A stretch of DNA of 20,159 nt from Protostelium mycophagum (Eukaryota > Evosea > Variosea > Protosteliida > Protosteliaceae). Shown here in pieces: positions 1 to 10,900 of the stretch (position 1 is its first letter; every line of letters starts with the position of its first letter). The stretch lies in contig MZNV01000409.1 of assembly GCA_002081555.1 (NCBI GenBank), forward strand, positions 1-20,159, written 5' to 3'. The position numbers and the translations under genes are program-made. Under the pieces are notes generated by a model that was not told the origin of the DNA, made no database searches, and saw only the letters and a program-made list of their open reading frames with translations.

Positions 1-621
1 CGTTTGACTTGGAGTCCGGAGATGACTCCGGCATCCTTTGTGGCTTGTCTTTGAGAGTCGTTGAAGTAGGCGGGAACGGTGACGACGGCTTCTGTGACGG
101 TGGTTCCTAAGAAGGACTCTGCGGTCTCCTTCATCTTCAAGAGGACCATAGAAGAGATCTCCTCTGGTGTGAATGTCTTTGTCTCTCCCTTGTATTGTAC
201 TTGGATAATTGGCTTGTCTGCCTCTTTGGTGATGACCTTGAAGGGCCTGTGAAAAATGAGTCATGTTTTGCAACATACATTCTAAAATACTCACCAGTGA
301 GCCATGTCTGACTTAACAGCTTGGTCAGAGAACTTTCTTCCAATTAGACGCTTGGCATCAAAAACTGTGTTCTCTGGGTTCATGGCGACCTGCGTATCAT
401 CAGTTTCTATCCAGTTTAAAGATTTAACTTGTAATCACATATATATATACCTGGTTCTTAGCGGCATCACCGATGAGACGGTCGGTGTCCGTAAAGGCGA
501 CGTATGATGGTGTGGTTCTGTTTCCTTGGTCGTTGGCGATGATTTCTACTCGGTCATTCTGCCACACTCCAACGCAGGAGTATGTTGTGCCGAGATCGAT
601 TCCAATTGATGGTGCTGGCAT
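1..621 (-). CDS. Cytosolic heat-shock protein 70 (HSC70/HSP70), 5' part, runs off the left edge
   Basis: ATP-dependent chaperone of the cytosol. Exons on the minus strand are 451-621, 295-389 and 1-246, with GT-AG introns 390-450 and 247-294. The start at 621 gives an N-terminus of the form [20 protein letters not shown]. This contains the phosphate-1 loop GIDLGTTYS, followed by [15 protein letters not shown] and the GDAAKNQ segment, all diagnostic of eukaryotic HSP70. Exon 3 carries the [11 protein letters not shown]-like and [19 protein letters not shown] segments of the nucleotide-binding domain. About 170 residues are present; the rest of the ATPase domain, the substrate-binding domain and the C-terminal tail lie outside. 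Introns this early argue for a constitutive HSC70-type copy rather than an intronless inducible one, though that is an inference. The gene diverges from the SWIM gene at 1025. Confidence 0.97.
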
Positions 622-1024
622 GTTGTTGTGTTGTCTTTGTTGTTTGTGAAATTATGTCCGGTGTTGAAAGCAGAAAATTGTGACGTAATCAGTCACGTGA
701 CCATTCCAAATTTATGAAATTTCGCCAAAATCCGGAATGTTGGACAATTACGTTCAAAAAATGATGAAAACTCCGTAAGATCTCTGCGAAATCTCCGGTA
801 TTAAGAAAGAGGCTCAATAAATTGGTCTCTTTGAAAACCACCTTTGAAGGGCTGGGTGGACATGAGGATGTAGACTTCATAACGAGGAGTGATGATCTCG
901 CTCATCCGCGGTTCCCCATTATTCTTCTGTCTCTTGTATAAAAAATGTTGCAAAAATAAAATATTTGAGAATAAATTATACTGAATAATTAAATTTCTGG
1001 CGACACAAGACACGGCTCTATTCT
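622..1024. other. Divergent intergenic region between HSP70 and the SWIM gene
   Basis: This is a 403-bp AT-rich stretch between two divergent start codons. Besides the E-box and heat-shock-like sites near HSP70, it holds a TATA-like run TATAAAAAA at 937-945, about 80 bp before the SWIM-gene start. No convincing ORF or RNA gene is seen. Confidence 0.5.
681..730 (-). promoter_or_regulatory. Candidate HSP70 upstream control sites
   Basis: The 10-bp palindrome GTCACGTGAC at 692-701 is an extended E-box. A minimal inverted heat-shock unit (GAA, two bases, TTC) sits at 716-723. Both lie 70-105 bp upstream of the HSP70 start codon. The GAAATTTC core also recurs in several introns of this window, so its heat-shock role is uncertain. 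Confidence 0.3.
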
Positions 1025-4000
1025 ATGGACAACTCAGAGCACCAAGAATATTTCGGAAATCCTTCTTCTCTACAAGACATAGAGGATGATGATATAAGGC
1101 TGGAACTTGGTTCTTTCATCACAGAGGATTTACAAACCGAGGGGGAGATAATAGCTTTAGAAAACACTTCCCTTAATGACACGATCGAGTTGAACCATGA
1201 GGTAAGTGTCATCATGACCACCTCTGACACCTTGATCACAATAATGTAACGATCTCAGACGGAACCTCCAGTTCCTTCAATAGAATACAGAAGCGATTAC
1301 AAGCGACATTCCCTCACTGAAACGATGAGCAAGTTTGTGAAGGTATACTGCTGGAAAGTCTTTGTCAAAGCCAAGGACGACTTCCTCCGCGGAAAAGTGC
1401 AGCTCATCTCGCTCGATCAAACAGGGTGCACATCTTCAACCTCTTTCTTTTTATATAATATGATTATAATTTCTTCAGCTTAGAGCTAAACATAATTCAG
1501 AGCCAGTTTTGAAGTATGCAAAGAGCTTGTGTCGGTCCTTATGAACGCCTCACGTGTTATTGACGTCACTTGTTCATGCAGAAACCAAGAGGGAAAATGT
1601 GAGCACATGGTCTCAGCGCTGATGTACGTTCATGATCAGGTGAGAATCTACTTGTTATACTTTTTTCGTCTAAAAACACCACAGAAAGAAGCGACTTATC
1701 CCGTGCTCGAGAATAGTTGTTTTTGGAACTTCGAGAACATTGATCTCCCAGAGTATTCTGATAGAGGCGAGTCTCAACGATATTAAACCTCTTTATAATA
1801 TCTAAATGGCCTAGTTTACTTCTGCAAGATGTCGCGAAGCCGAGAACCCATTCTCTATAAAGAACAGCTCTTTTCGACCACTCAGGCACGAACTAAATCT
1901 CGGTGATAATTGACATTTGCAGGACGGCATATTGAAAGTGGTGGATGAGATTATAGAGAGGATCAACAGGATGTTTATTTGTGGGCATTATAATAATGCC
2001 TTAGTCGGTCTACAATGGATCACAGAAGCATGGTTAGACCGCAACACATGGAGAGAGAATTTTGGGATCCCGAATCATGAGGTTGTCGAAGAAAATACGT
2101 GGATTACCTCCTTAGGAAAGATCAACAGACAATGGGCGAACATCTTCGTCAAGGAGGAACGAACAATGACTTTAAAGCGAGATCTGACTCGTTGTAGATG
2201 GGGGGCTTTGAATTTGAAGGTGGAAGAGGGAGATGGGCGACACAGATGTTTCATTTCAACTTGATGCTCTCAAAACGAAAGACAAGTCTTTCACAGGAGG
2301 TTATAACCTTCGATTCTCTCGGAAAGGTCAGTTCTCGTCTATTTTCTGCGGTTAGACAAATATTTACAGTTGGCAATAACGACTTGGGAGGATCCTCGAC
2401 TTCAACTTACTCTGGAAGAATCGCCCCAAGTAACATATTTTCCATCCTCTTCTGATATCTCAAAAAAGTCAATCTTCACAAATCTGACGCTGTCAGAACC
2501 CAATCGAACCTCTCGAGGACGTGGACACTCTATCTGTCAGGGTGGAGTACTTATTATCTGTGGGAAAGACGACAGAAGCTCTCCGTTTGGCTCGACACTC
2601 CCACGACGGTCTTCTGGTGTTCAAAACCCTGATGACGTGTAGAATGTACGATGCCGCCTTGTCCCACATCGCGAGCAGCGAAGAGCTGAGCCAACCCGTG
2701 GTGGACCATTTATCCGATTTATCCGAGAAGAAGAAGCAGAGGGTGGTGTGTTCGATGTTATGGCTCAAACTTTTGGAACAGAAAGGAGATTGGAAGGAGA
2801 GAGTGAATATTCTTGGGAGAATTTTTGAATTATGGGATGAAGAAACCGCGGTGAAAACATTCGGCATGCTGGACAAGAGGAGACTCTCTTGGGACGTGAA
2901 GACAGAGGAGAATACAGCAGAATTCATTCTCAAATTAAAACAGAACAACCTTGAAAAAAGTGAGTGACGTCACCAGCTGTCAAACTGACATTTCTCCAGA
3001 GCTGACTCACAAGAGTGTGAAGGTGCTCGTTTATCACCGATTTCTCACAACGATCATAAAGATCTTTGCGCAAGCAGAAGAGAACAATGACGTTCCTGGT
3101 GTCATATACGACATCGCGAGATTAGCGTACCGCACCAGCTGGACTTCATTCCTCGGCTTCATGACGGAGATAAACAATTGTACATCGAAGATTCTACGAC
3201 AATTCCGGAGGGGTTGCCTTCGAATGCTCTGGCGCTTGGAGGATCACGTCAATTATGTCAATCTGGCGTTTTTTAACTTGGGTTGTATGAGGAAGAATGG
3301 AATGGACTTGACGGACCAATTATTTGAGACATTAGGTACCTTTTGTGGAGAAGAATTCTGCAACAGATTGGAGGACAACGTGGTCACAAAGAACCTCGGG
3401 ATTCTGCTATATGATTTTTTTGACGATTTTGCGAAGGACATCCAGCGGCTGTGCGCAACTATAGAAGATAACACTACGGCCAAGAGGGTCGCCACTGTGA
3501 TGAACCCACATCTCATGTGAGATATCATGATCTATTTTTAGCAGCTTAAATGTCACAGAAATAGAAGAACGACCGCGGCAAAACAATTGTCCTCGTATCG
3601 AATCGTCTTGGAACTGTTAAGGCGGGGGAAGTTACGGGAAGATATCTTGAACAGAAAGCAATCCTCACATTTGGTAGAAAATATAATCAAATTTCTGCGG
3701 TGAGTTACCCTCAAGATATCGTTTTGACTAGTTGTAGAAGCACAAGCAATGAAGGCCAATTCAAGTCCGTATTGTCGAGCATAACGAGCGAAAATTCGGT
3801 GAAATTTCTGGGCGACGAACTGGGGGCAAAACTGAGAGGTTTCCTCACCTCATTCATAAAGTCCGTAAAATGCCAAAAATCAATTCTGACGAGTTGTAGA
3901 GGGAACGGGCAGAACCTCCTCTGCATTTTAGAATTACTCCGTGAGGACGAGAACCAATTTGGATTTATCATAGACAACATGAAATATCTGGCCATAAAGG

Positions 4001-4767
4001 ACTCTATAGATCTATTGAGGTGAAATTCCAAGCAAAAATACTTCAAAATAATAATCATCAAAGGAGGAAGAAGGATCACCCGATGGCTAAACGGGTGATC
4101 ATGGCACTCATCACGCTCATCGGAAATGATACGGATGTTTTTGATCATTTTGGACCGGATATCGTAAAATATCTGAATATTATTTGTGAAAGATTCTTCC
4201 GGTGAGAATTTTCAGAATTTTCGAAAATTTTTGGACAAATCTGACCGGATAGAATCGAAGCGTCCATCGAATGGGTCAATTTTCTCGAGAAAAATCTGGG
4301 CCAGAAAAATCTGGAATTTTATTTCGAGAAATCCACGAGGACGTTCTGGGAGAAATTAATTCTAAACAAATTTTGTTCCGGGGAGATCATGGAGAAGGCC
4401 ATATTAGGCCAAGCCTTCAGATCTTCGAACTTGGCTCAGCTAAGAATTCTCCACGGGGTCTTGGCGGTGTCATTATTTAAAGGTGACAACTTGACACGAA
4501 ATGTCACAATGACACGTGGCAGACAGCCACAACAGATACAAGCCGATTATGACACGTCATCTGCAAGAGATCCTGCTGCAAGCAGATGTTCCGTCGGTGT
4601 ACATCTTCCCCTTGTTGATATGCCTGTATGTGTTTTTTTTTAGAATTTTTCTGAAAAAAGGTAGAGAAAAAGCAAAAAGGACAAAAAGCAGATTACCCAT
4701 CCAGCCAAAAAATATCCGGAACGAAGATTTCAGGGAAATTGTCAAAACGGAACTGGAAAGAAGATAA
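1025..4767 (+). CDS. SWIM zinc-finger protein with long helical C-terminal region (ZSWIM-like)
   Basis: Fifteen exons: 1025-1201, 1259-1425, 1501-1639, 1685-1766, 1815-1885, 1923-2147, 2198-2326, 2370-2429, 2497-2959, 3000-3516, 3559-3699, 3738-4019, 4064-4201, 4253-4482, 4523-4767; about 1,021 aa. A SWIM zinc finger, C-x-C-x6-C-x-H, is visible at residues 139-150 (CSCRNQEGKCEH), preceded by the usual beta-strand segment. The rest is predicted to be helical and leucine-rich, like the alpha-solenoid of the ZSWIM4/5/6/8 group, with a TTEALRLAR helix near residue 370 and WEDPRLQLTL before it. ZSWIM proteins are cullin-RING ligase substrate receptors; assigning that role here is inference. Introns 1767-1814 and 1886-1922 need GC donors; with them every phase closes. 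The last exon can lose a 66-nt in-frame intron (4626-4691). The start is the first ATG in frame, with a TATA-like run 80 bp upstream. Confidence 0.68.
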
Positions 4768-5056
4768 ATCTCACGGATAAAAATTCTCCAAATTTACATT
4801 CTATATTTTTTTTCAAAATCCGTGTCACAGGTCCGGTGTGCTGTTTGCAATTCTGATGTCTTCCGTGGTTGGAATTTGTGATGCTCTGCGATAATAAATA
4901 TTTTTTTTCTAAAAACAAATATTCCGGATAGATAAAAAATTTACTTCATGAGATATAGTATCGGTGGTGAATTTGGCGCGAAATAGTTCAGAGCTCGGCA
5001 AAATCGGTAATATGTACTGTCTTTTCTCCCACATCTCGCCATGACCTGAAGACATA
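4768..5056. other. Convergent 3' intergenic region with a perfect E2F-type site
   Basis: The 3' ends of the SWIM gene (+) and the unidentified gene (-) face each other here. The region is AT-rich. TTTGGCGCGAAA at 4972-4983 matches the E2F/DP consensus exactly, but no start codon lies nearby. No clear poly(A) signal for the minus-strand gene was found. Confidence 0.4.
4893..4898 (+). terminator. Poly(A) signal of the SWIM gene
   Basis: AATAAA lies 126 bp after the stop codon at 4767 and is followed by a T-rich stretch. Confidence 0.5.
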
Positions 5057-6653
5057 TCAAGAGTCCAGTGGGTATGCCTGTGCACATCAGTTTACAACGT
5101 TGTAGACGCCGCTTCACGTACTGACTGATGCGTAGCCCACGCCTCTTTGAATCTTGAGAGATACAATGTCTATGATTCTCATAGAACCTTCAATATCTCC
5201 TTCCTGAAAATAAATATACGACCGGAAAGCTGTTCGTCGTTCATTCTAAAAATATTTGAGAATTAAGAGGATACCTGAGTAGATGATCTCGGACAAGTTG
5301 AGGTCGTATCTGTTCCTTGGAATGGCTACGTAACAATTGTTCAAGATTTCCGTGAGTTCTTTGACCGTCTCGTTGTTTCTCGTCAGATCGGTGAGGTTTG
5401 CATATTTTCGTTGCTTTAGTAGTTAGTTTTGTGAGTTTTTTCTGTTTAAAATTACCAAAATATGTTGCCAAATCAATGTACACATCCTCATTATCGCTCC
5501 CGAAGTCATCATCACCGGATCCGGCGCCAGTTTCTCCGAAATTTCAGCGAAATTTCACGCAAAAACTTCTCACCAATAATATCTTGAACGCGAAGGCTTG
5601 TTCTTCCACGTCTTGCTGCCACGTCATCAAAGTGTATTGTCCCACCGCCTCAAGATGCGTCGCGCCGATCAGATCATCGGTGATGAGCTTGATTCTTCTG
5701 GCGCATGACAGAGTGAGGTGGTTGTATAAGACATTGTGTGAGATGTCACCGGCTTCCATCTCGTGATATGAGCATAAGAAGAGGGTCCAACCCACGGCCA
5801 ATATGGGTTTGTCTTGGTATCTATTGCGAATGAATAGAATGATTTATGTGTTTTTTGCGGTTTTGTTTTTGATGGTATACTCTGGTGCAATGCAAAAGAT
5901 CACGGAGTTTTACTAGTCTATTTTATTCCAAAAAGGCAAACAAAATGAAGGTAAAATCGACACTCACGGTTTAATAGCTTCTCTGACGTGAGCTGTCAAC
6001 TCTGCTGAGATCTTGTATTCTCCCATCATCCTCGCTCCCATAGCGATCATAGTACACAACCGAATGTGGTCCAGAATCTCATTCATGTCTCCACTCTTAA
6101 CTGGAACACTTCCAGGGACAGGTTTGAGTATCTGTTGACAAAGATCACCGTAAAAAGCGTGAGCGACTTGTGGGTTGAGCAGTATCTGCTCCATGCGAAT
6201 TTTCCATATCAGTGGTATCTGGGAACATCAGGGACAACATTACATCTCATCTACAACGAAAAATAACTTTCGGTGCATATTTCAGAGTTATTTTCAGTAT
6301 CTCTTGTGACAAAATAATAATCTAATTCTGAAGGAAAAAATCACCTCTATGTATGGATATTGCGTGTAAAAAGAATTTGTGTACGAGAATAAATAACAAG
6401 CGAGTAGTGTGCATGGATTCTGGTTTATATTGACCACTGTCGGAGGCAAAAATATTCCTGAGGGAAACCTTTTTTCTCAGCGAAAACTCGAGGAAAATTG
6501 AAAAAAAATGGTGGTGACCCACTTGATGTTGTCAAAGTGAGGGGCTGGGTGTCCTGAATTAAAGTCTAATTTTAGACATGAAGACAGATCGGTCAATTTT
6601 TTCGGAATAAAAATGGGTGGATAAAAACCGGTGAGTTCGTAAGAACTGTACAT
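5057..6653 (-). CDS. Unidentified 364-aa protein in eight exons
   Basis: I do not recognise this family. Exons in order of translation: 6523-6653, 6345-6468, 5968-6218, 5820-5574, 5533-5456, 5413-5275, 5229-5126, 5077-5057. All seven introns are GT-AG and every phase closes, so this looks like a real, intact gene. The start at 6653 is the first ATG of an open exon. The N-terminus is Pro/aromatic-rich (TGFYPPIFIPKK, then GHPAPHFDNIKFPSGIFLPP). The rest reads as a globular, mostly helical protein with many Met, Tyr and Leu and no signal peptide or clear membrane span. If the last intron (5078-5125) is retained, the protein ends at 5114 instead. The start codon is 88 bp downstream of the stop of the Zn2Cys6 gene on the same strand, with a cluster of AGATCT palindromes between them. 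Confidence 0.6.
5093..5104. repeat. 12-bp perfect palindrome made from two back-to-back TACAAC motifs
   Basis: TACAACGTTGTA lies inside the last intron of the unidentified gene. It is the head-to-head form of the TCTACAAC motif that recurs in introns across the window. Confidence 0.6.
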
Positions 6654-6676
6654 ATCTATTTCCTAATAATATCATT

Positions 6677-6754
6677 AGATCTATATTGTTTTATCCAAGT
6701 ATAGATCTGCATGTCAGATCTAGCATTAGATCTACAAAAATCTATAAAAGATCT
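6677..6754. repeat. Cluster of five AGATCT palindromes
   Basis: AGATCT occurs at 6677, 6703, 6716, 6728 and 6749. Two of the copies have the extended form TTAGATCTA. The cluster fills the 88-bp gap between the Zn2Cys6 stop and the next start and reaches into the last codons of the Zn2Cys6 gene. It could be an operator for the downstream gene, a 3'-end element or a simple-sequence remnant. Confidence 0.55.
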
Positions 6755-7595
6755 GGAAATCTTGCCTGCTGAGACAGATATTCACTGGGACTTGGGATCG
6801 GTAATCTGTACATTGTGATGTTGGTATTATTGGTGCTAATGTTAATGTTGTTGGCGTTGTTGATGTTGCTGATACTGTTGAGGTTACTATAACTAAGAAG
6901 GTCAGAAAACAGTAAAATACGAGGACCATTCACAGTGGTATTGGAGGAATCATGTGATTTTCTGTCTGCATGGCTGGATCATTTCAGAAGATGATTCAAC
7001 AACACGAATAAAATTCAGGCTCACTTTGATACTTCTCATTAGATTGGTAGAAATCTCGAGCATCATAGAGTGATTCGTTCTTGTTCTCCTTTCTAGGTTC
7101 TTCTGCCACCAGTTTCTCTCTCTTTTCGATGGAAGGTAGAGGAGCTCTGTATGAAAGCGGTTCATTTTGTACGGCGGCGGCCGCCAGAAGACCATTTGCA
7201 GGGGATGATGCAGGTGATGAAACAGATGAAGTTGCAGAAGGAGGAGAAGGGAGTTCCTTGTGAAGTATTAAATGATAGTTCGGATTAACAATTTCATGAG
7301 ACTGACCTCGTCATACGCTCTTCTTGGACGGGGTCCTCTCTTCTTCGCTTTATTTAGGAAAACACAAACCTATCAAGTTAATTGGCAATCGTTTTTAGGT
7401 GATTAATCACCTCTCCTCTCGTGAGACAATTAACACAACCGGAGACATTTCCATCACATTTATAATGTCTCTTTTTGCAGAACTGGCAAGCGGCTGATGT
7501 ATACGTCCCCTTCCCCGACTGGCAAGTCAATCATATAAACACGTAGAGGTTCGTACCTTATTTCTCTTCACTCCTCTCTCATCAGTCTCCTCCAT
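6742..7595 (-). CDS. Zn2Cys6 (Gal4-type) zinc-cluster DNA-binding protein
   Basis: A small nuclear transcription factor, 221 aa, in five exons: 7557-7595, 7411-7518, 7307-7369, 7025-7256, 6742-6965. All introns are GT-AG (38-59 nt). The binuclear zinc cluster is complete: C24-x2-C27-x6-C34-x6-C41-x2-C44-x6-C51, with the typical KKRHYKCDG core. It is followed by a basic linker KKRGPRPRRAY, as in fungal zinc-cluster factors. Exon 4 is rich in Ser, Pro and Ala, then charged; the C-terminal exon is Asn-rich low complexity (about residues 165-195). No fungal-specific middle homology region is present, so it is short for the class. The cluster is split over exons 2 and 3. It is probably sequence-specific, but its target is unknown. 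Zn2Cys6 factors are mainly fungal and amoebozoan, so this gene is informative about lineage, or about transfer. Confidence 0.85.
7399..7410. repeat. 12-bp perfect palindrome at an intron donor
   Basis: GTGATTAATCAC forms the first 12 bases of Zn2Cys6 intron 2 on the minus strand, so the donor site itself lies in an inverted repeat. Confidence 0.6.
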
Positions 7596-7961
7596 GTTGC
7601 TTTTCCAAAAGAGGAGATGAAATGGTGGTGAGGTGCCTCCTAATGCGACAGGAGTTTTCACCTGTGATTAAATCTTACCAACCACCACGGTTTTGAACGT
7701 GTACCCTCCCGGTTCTAAACGCACACGGTTTGTCTACTTCGGAGATCAAAAGTTTGGTATATCGAAACCATTCCTTAAAAATCACATTTAATTTTAATTC
7801 AGTCGAAAAACAAAAATTTGCTCAGATTTAATTTGCAGGCTTGGGTTATATTATGCCCGTCACTTACCGTGATCATTTGCGTTAAGTAAAGGAACACCGT
7901 GAGGAGATCAAGAGATAAATAATTATGATAGAAATCCAGACGAATAATATAATTTGGATGT
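7596..7961. other. Intergenic region between the TACC stop and the Zn2Cys6 start
   Basis: This is 366 bp holding the presumed promoter of the Zn2Cys6 gene and the 3' UTR of TACC, both on the minus strand. Several CGG triplets occur at 7690-7750, which could suit a zinc-cluster protein, but no clear paired CGG...CCG site stands out. No poly(A) consensus or ORF of note is seen. Confidence 0.4.
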
Positions 7962-10900
7962 CTACATTTGATTTGGGTTGTCGAGCTTGAACATGAGTTC
8001 CTCGCATAACCTCAGCAGCTGGCCGTTCTCTTGCTCTAAAATGTCGACACGTGCCTTCATGCTCTGACCTCTCGCGCCAGTCCTGCTGATCTGACTTTGT
8101 CATTTCCCGCCATTTCTGAATTTCAAATTTCAAACCTTGGCGTTGGTAACAAAGACGAGGAGGTCGTGTTGGTTCAGCATTGTAGACAGCTGTGTGTTAG
8201 ATTTGTCCAAAATAGCAAGAGCCTCCTGCTTTGTGGTCTCATATTGTTCTCTCAGCATCAGGGCAGATTGGCGTGACGTGGAGTGCCTGGCCCGCAGGTC
8301 TTTTTCCGTCTACATCGTTGTAGTCAGAATTGTAGATGCCGATTCGTGTTATTTTTACCTGGTATAATATCTCGATATCTCTCTTGGTGGTGTCATAGTT
8401 CAACCTCGTGTGCTGGAAAGTTTGTTCTTTCTCTTGCTGGGCGTTGCGAGCTTTTTTGAATTCTTCCAATACCTTTTATTTTTAAATGATTTTTCAGGAT
8501 TTACAGTGTTGTAGATCAAGTTGTGAAATCACCTGGGGCAGGGCGTTGAGTGCGGTGTCATAATTATTCAATAATTTAGAAATTTTATCTTTTTCCTCCG
8601 CCTCACGCTTCACCCTCTCTTGTACATCCCTCAATCTACAACGGTCAGAAATATCCAGGAAATATCTCGGAATTTTCTTGGAAAATTACTTTTGTAATAG
8701 TTCTTCGGTCTCTTCTCTTGCTTGATCAGTGATCATTTTTTTAGTTGCAATCATGTCTTCTCTACTGTATTTAACCCCTGTCTGTGACGTCTTCACCTCG
8801 TTCAAGAAAGCGCCCGGTTCCTACGGTTGTTAACGAGAGAAATCACGGTATGGTCGTTCACCTCTTCGCGGAAGGAATGGAGTCCGATTTTAACCTTTTT
8901 ATATTCAATTTTTGAAATAAAATATTCTCTATTCGAGGAATTAAAAATCAACTCTCAGAATACCTGCGGTAAGAAACCGCAATCTTCACGGTACTAACGC
9001 AGGTTCTTACCGTCGATTTGAGAATTTTGTTTCCTGCGCATCATGGGAATAAAAATTTTACCGGTACGATACCGCCAAAATCGAGGTTATTAACGTATTC
9101 GTAGTGCAAATAAAAAAAATAATCTCGTCATCTACAACGAACCTGTTCCATAGTCTTGAGGGGTTTACGTGACACTTGGCTCTGCTTAGCAGGTGGCGGG
9201 GAGGGTGCAGGGGCTGGTTGTACAAACTGAGGTGTCTTAATACTGCGAATAGAATTCGCATCGCGCTCGAAATTTGCGAGAGGAGAAGCAGGTAATGCTG
9301 TGCTCATCGCCATCTGCAGACGGCTGGCCGCTGTAGTAGGACTCGGGCTCTACAACGATTGAGTCAAACATTTCGAGTATCTTTTGTGAAAAAGATCACC
9401 TGGCCTCCAGTTTTGCTGCGCTGTATGAAATCTCTCATCTCTTGAAGTCTTCTCTCCGAGTCTGATAATATTTTTGTACGCGAATCAGCAGTAGGGACAT
9501 TGTTGGCAGACTGTAAAATTGTCTGAGCACAAATCGATTTTTTCTAAATTCTTCCGGAAGATTTTTCTGAAGAATTTACCTCCGGAGCGGGTGTCATCGG
9601 ACCAGTTCTTGGGAAGATAGGAGAGGGCATCATTTCTGAGGTGAGATTTCTCTGCGCAGGTCATTCAAATTTCAAATTTTGGCGGGAAAATTACCATGGC
9701 TATGGGGGTTTCTGGGCTTGTCAGAGAAGACGATCTATCTTCTGTGGTGATAATTGAAGCGGGAAGATCGGCGAAGGTGGGGAGAGATTTTGGTGGGGGG
9801 AGATCTACAAAGGGATCCGCCATTGTGGCGGGAAGTTCCGCAACCGGTTCGGGTTTCTTTGGGGCTTCCACGACGGGAGGTTCGATTGCCTTGGCGGGAG
9901 CTTCTGAAGCTACTTCTTTGTGTACAGGAGCCTTTCCGTTTTAATTTTGAGATAGAAAAAATCAAAACCTCTCAGATTGATATGTTTTGGCGGCTCTGCC
10001 GCAATATAAATATTTAAGACAGATTCTTTCGCTCCTTATAGTCCTCTTGCTTTTTGTGGCAAAGCCAAAGCCGAATTACTCTGGGCTCGTATCCGACATT
10101 CTGCTCGTCGATTTTCTATTGAAAGAAGTATTCACCTCTTCAGCAGGTGGAGCTTCGCTCGGCTCCTCTTTCTCGGCCACCTTTGTGGCTCTGGCCGCGG
10201 CCATCTGTGCCTTCATCTCTTCTCTTCTCTTTGCTGCGGCTTCATCTCTGATTCTCTTTTTCTCGGCCTCTTCTGGATCTACTGGCTTTGCGGCTGGCTG
10301 TGCGGTGGTGAGATTGAAATTTGAAAATTTAAAAATGGCGGGAACGTGGATTTGAGACAATGGTGAACGATCTAAATGTAGAACATTAAAATGAAGAAGA
10401 TTGTGATACCTTCTTTGCAGGAGCTTTTTTTGGTGGTGGTGCAGCAACTACAGGTTCTGCATTTCCTGAATCTTTCAATAAAACAGGAATTTATTCGTTC
10501 TGAATTTTGACAACATATTTTATTTTTTACTTCCTCAAGAGATAATTTTCAAATGATAAAAAATCACCTCCTTCGGCCTCTACCTGCTTCATAAAATCCG
10601 CCCAAGACTCTCCCGGTTTGCCCTGAGATATTGGCTTGTCCATACCCACAATGGGCTCGTTCTGTGTTAGTGGCTCAACAATTTGTGTCGGTGGTGAGTT
10701 GACCTGCTCTTGCTTGGGTTCGACCTCCTTTTGTGGAGGTTTGACCTCTTCGGGCACAATTTTCTGTGTCGGTTGAGGTTCTGGCTCTGGTGGAGGGGCC
10801 TCCTTGACATCAATTACTCCACAATACTCCAATCACATTTGTACAAGGACTCACCTCTTTTTCTGCCGGCTTGGCAGCTCTTGCAGCAGCCATTTGTGCC

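Noticed and set aside
1566-1889. 107-codon minus-strand ORF opposite the SWIM exons
   Set aside because: It runs antisense across confirmed exons and introns of the SWIM gene and has no recognisable features.
4972-4983. Perfect E2F site as a promoter element
   Set aside because: It lies between two convergent 3' ends with no start codon nearby, so a promoter role is unlikely.
5456-5534. An acidic reading (GSGDDDFGSDNED) in the unidentified gene
   Set aside because: It is open and looks protein-like, but it clashes with the phases of both flanking introns. The alternative frame closes all canonical junctions.
9932-10355. Plus-strand ORFs with Ala/Ser-rich hydrophobic sequence (9987-10355, 9696-9944)
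   Set aside because: They are antisense shadows of the Ala/Glu/Lys-rich TACC exons 6 and 7.
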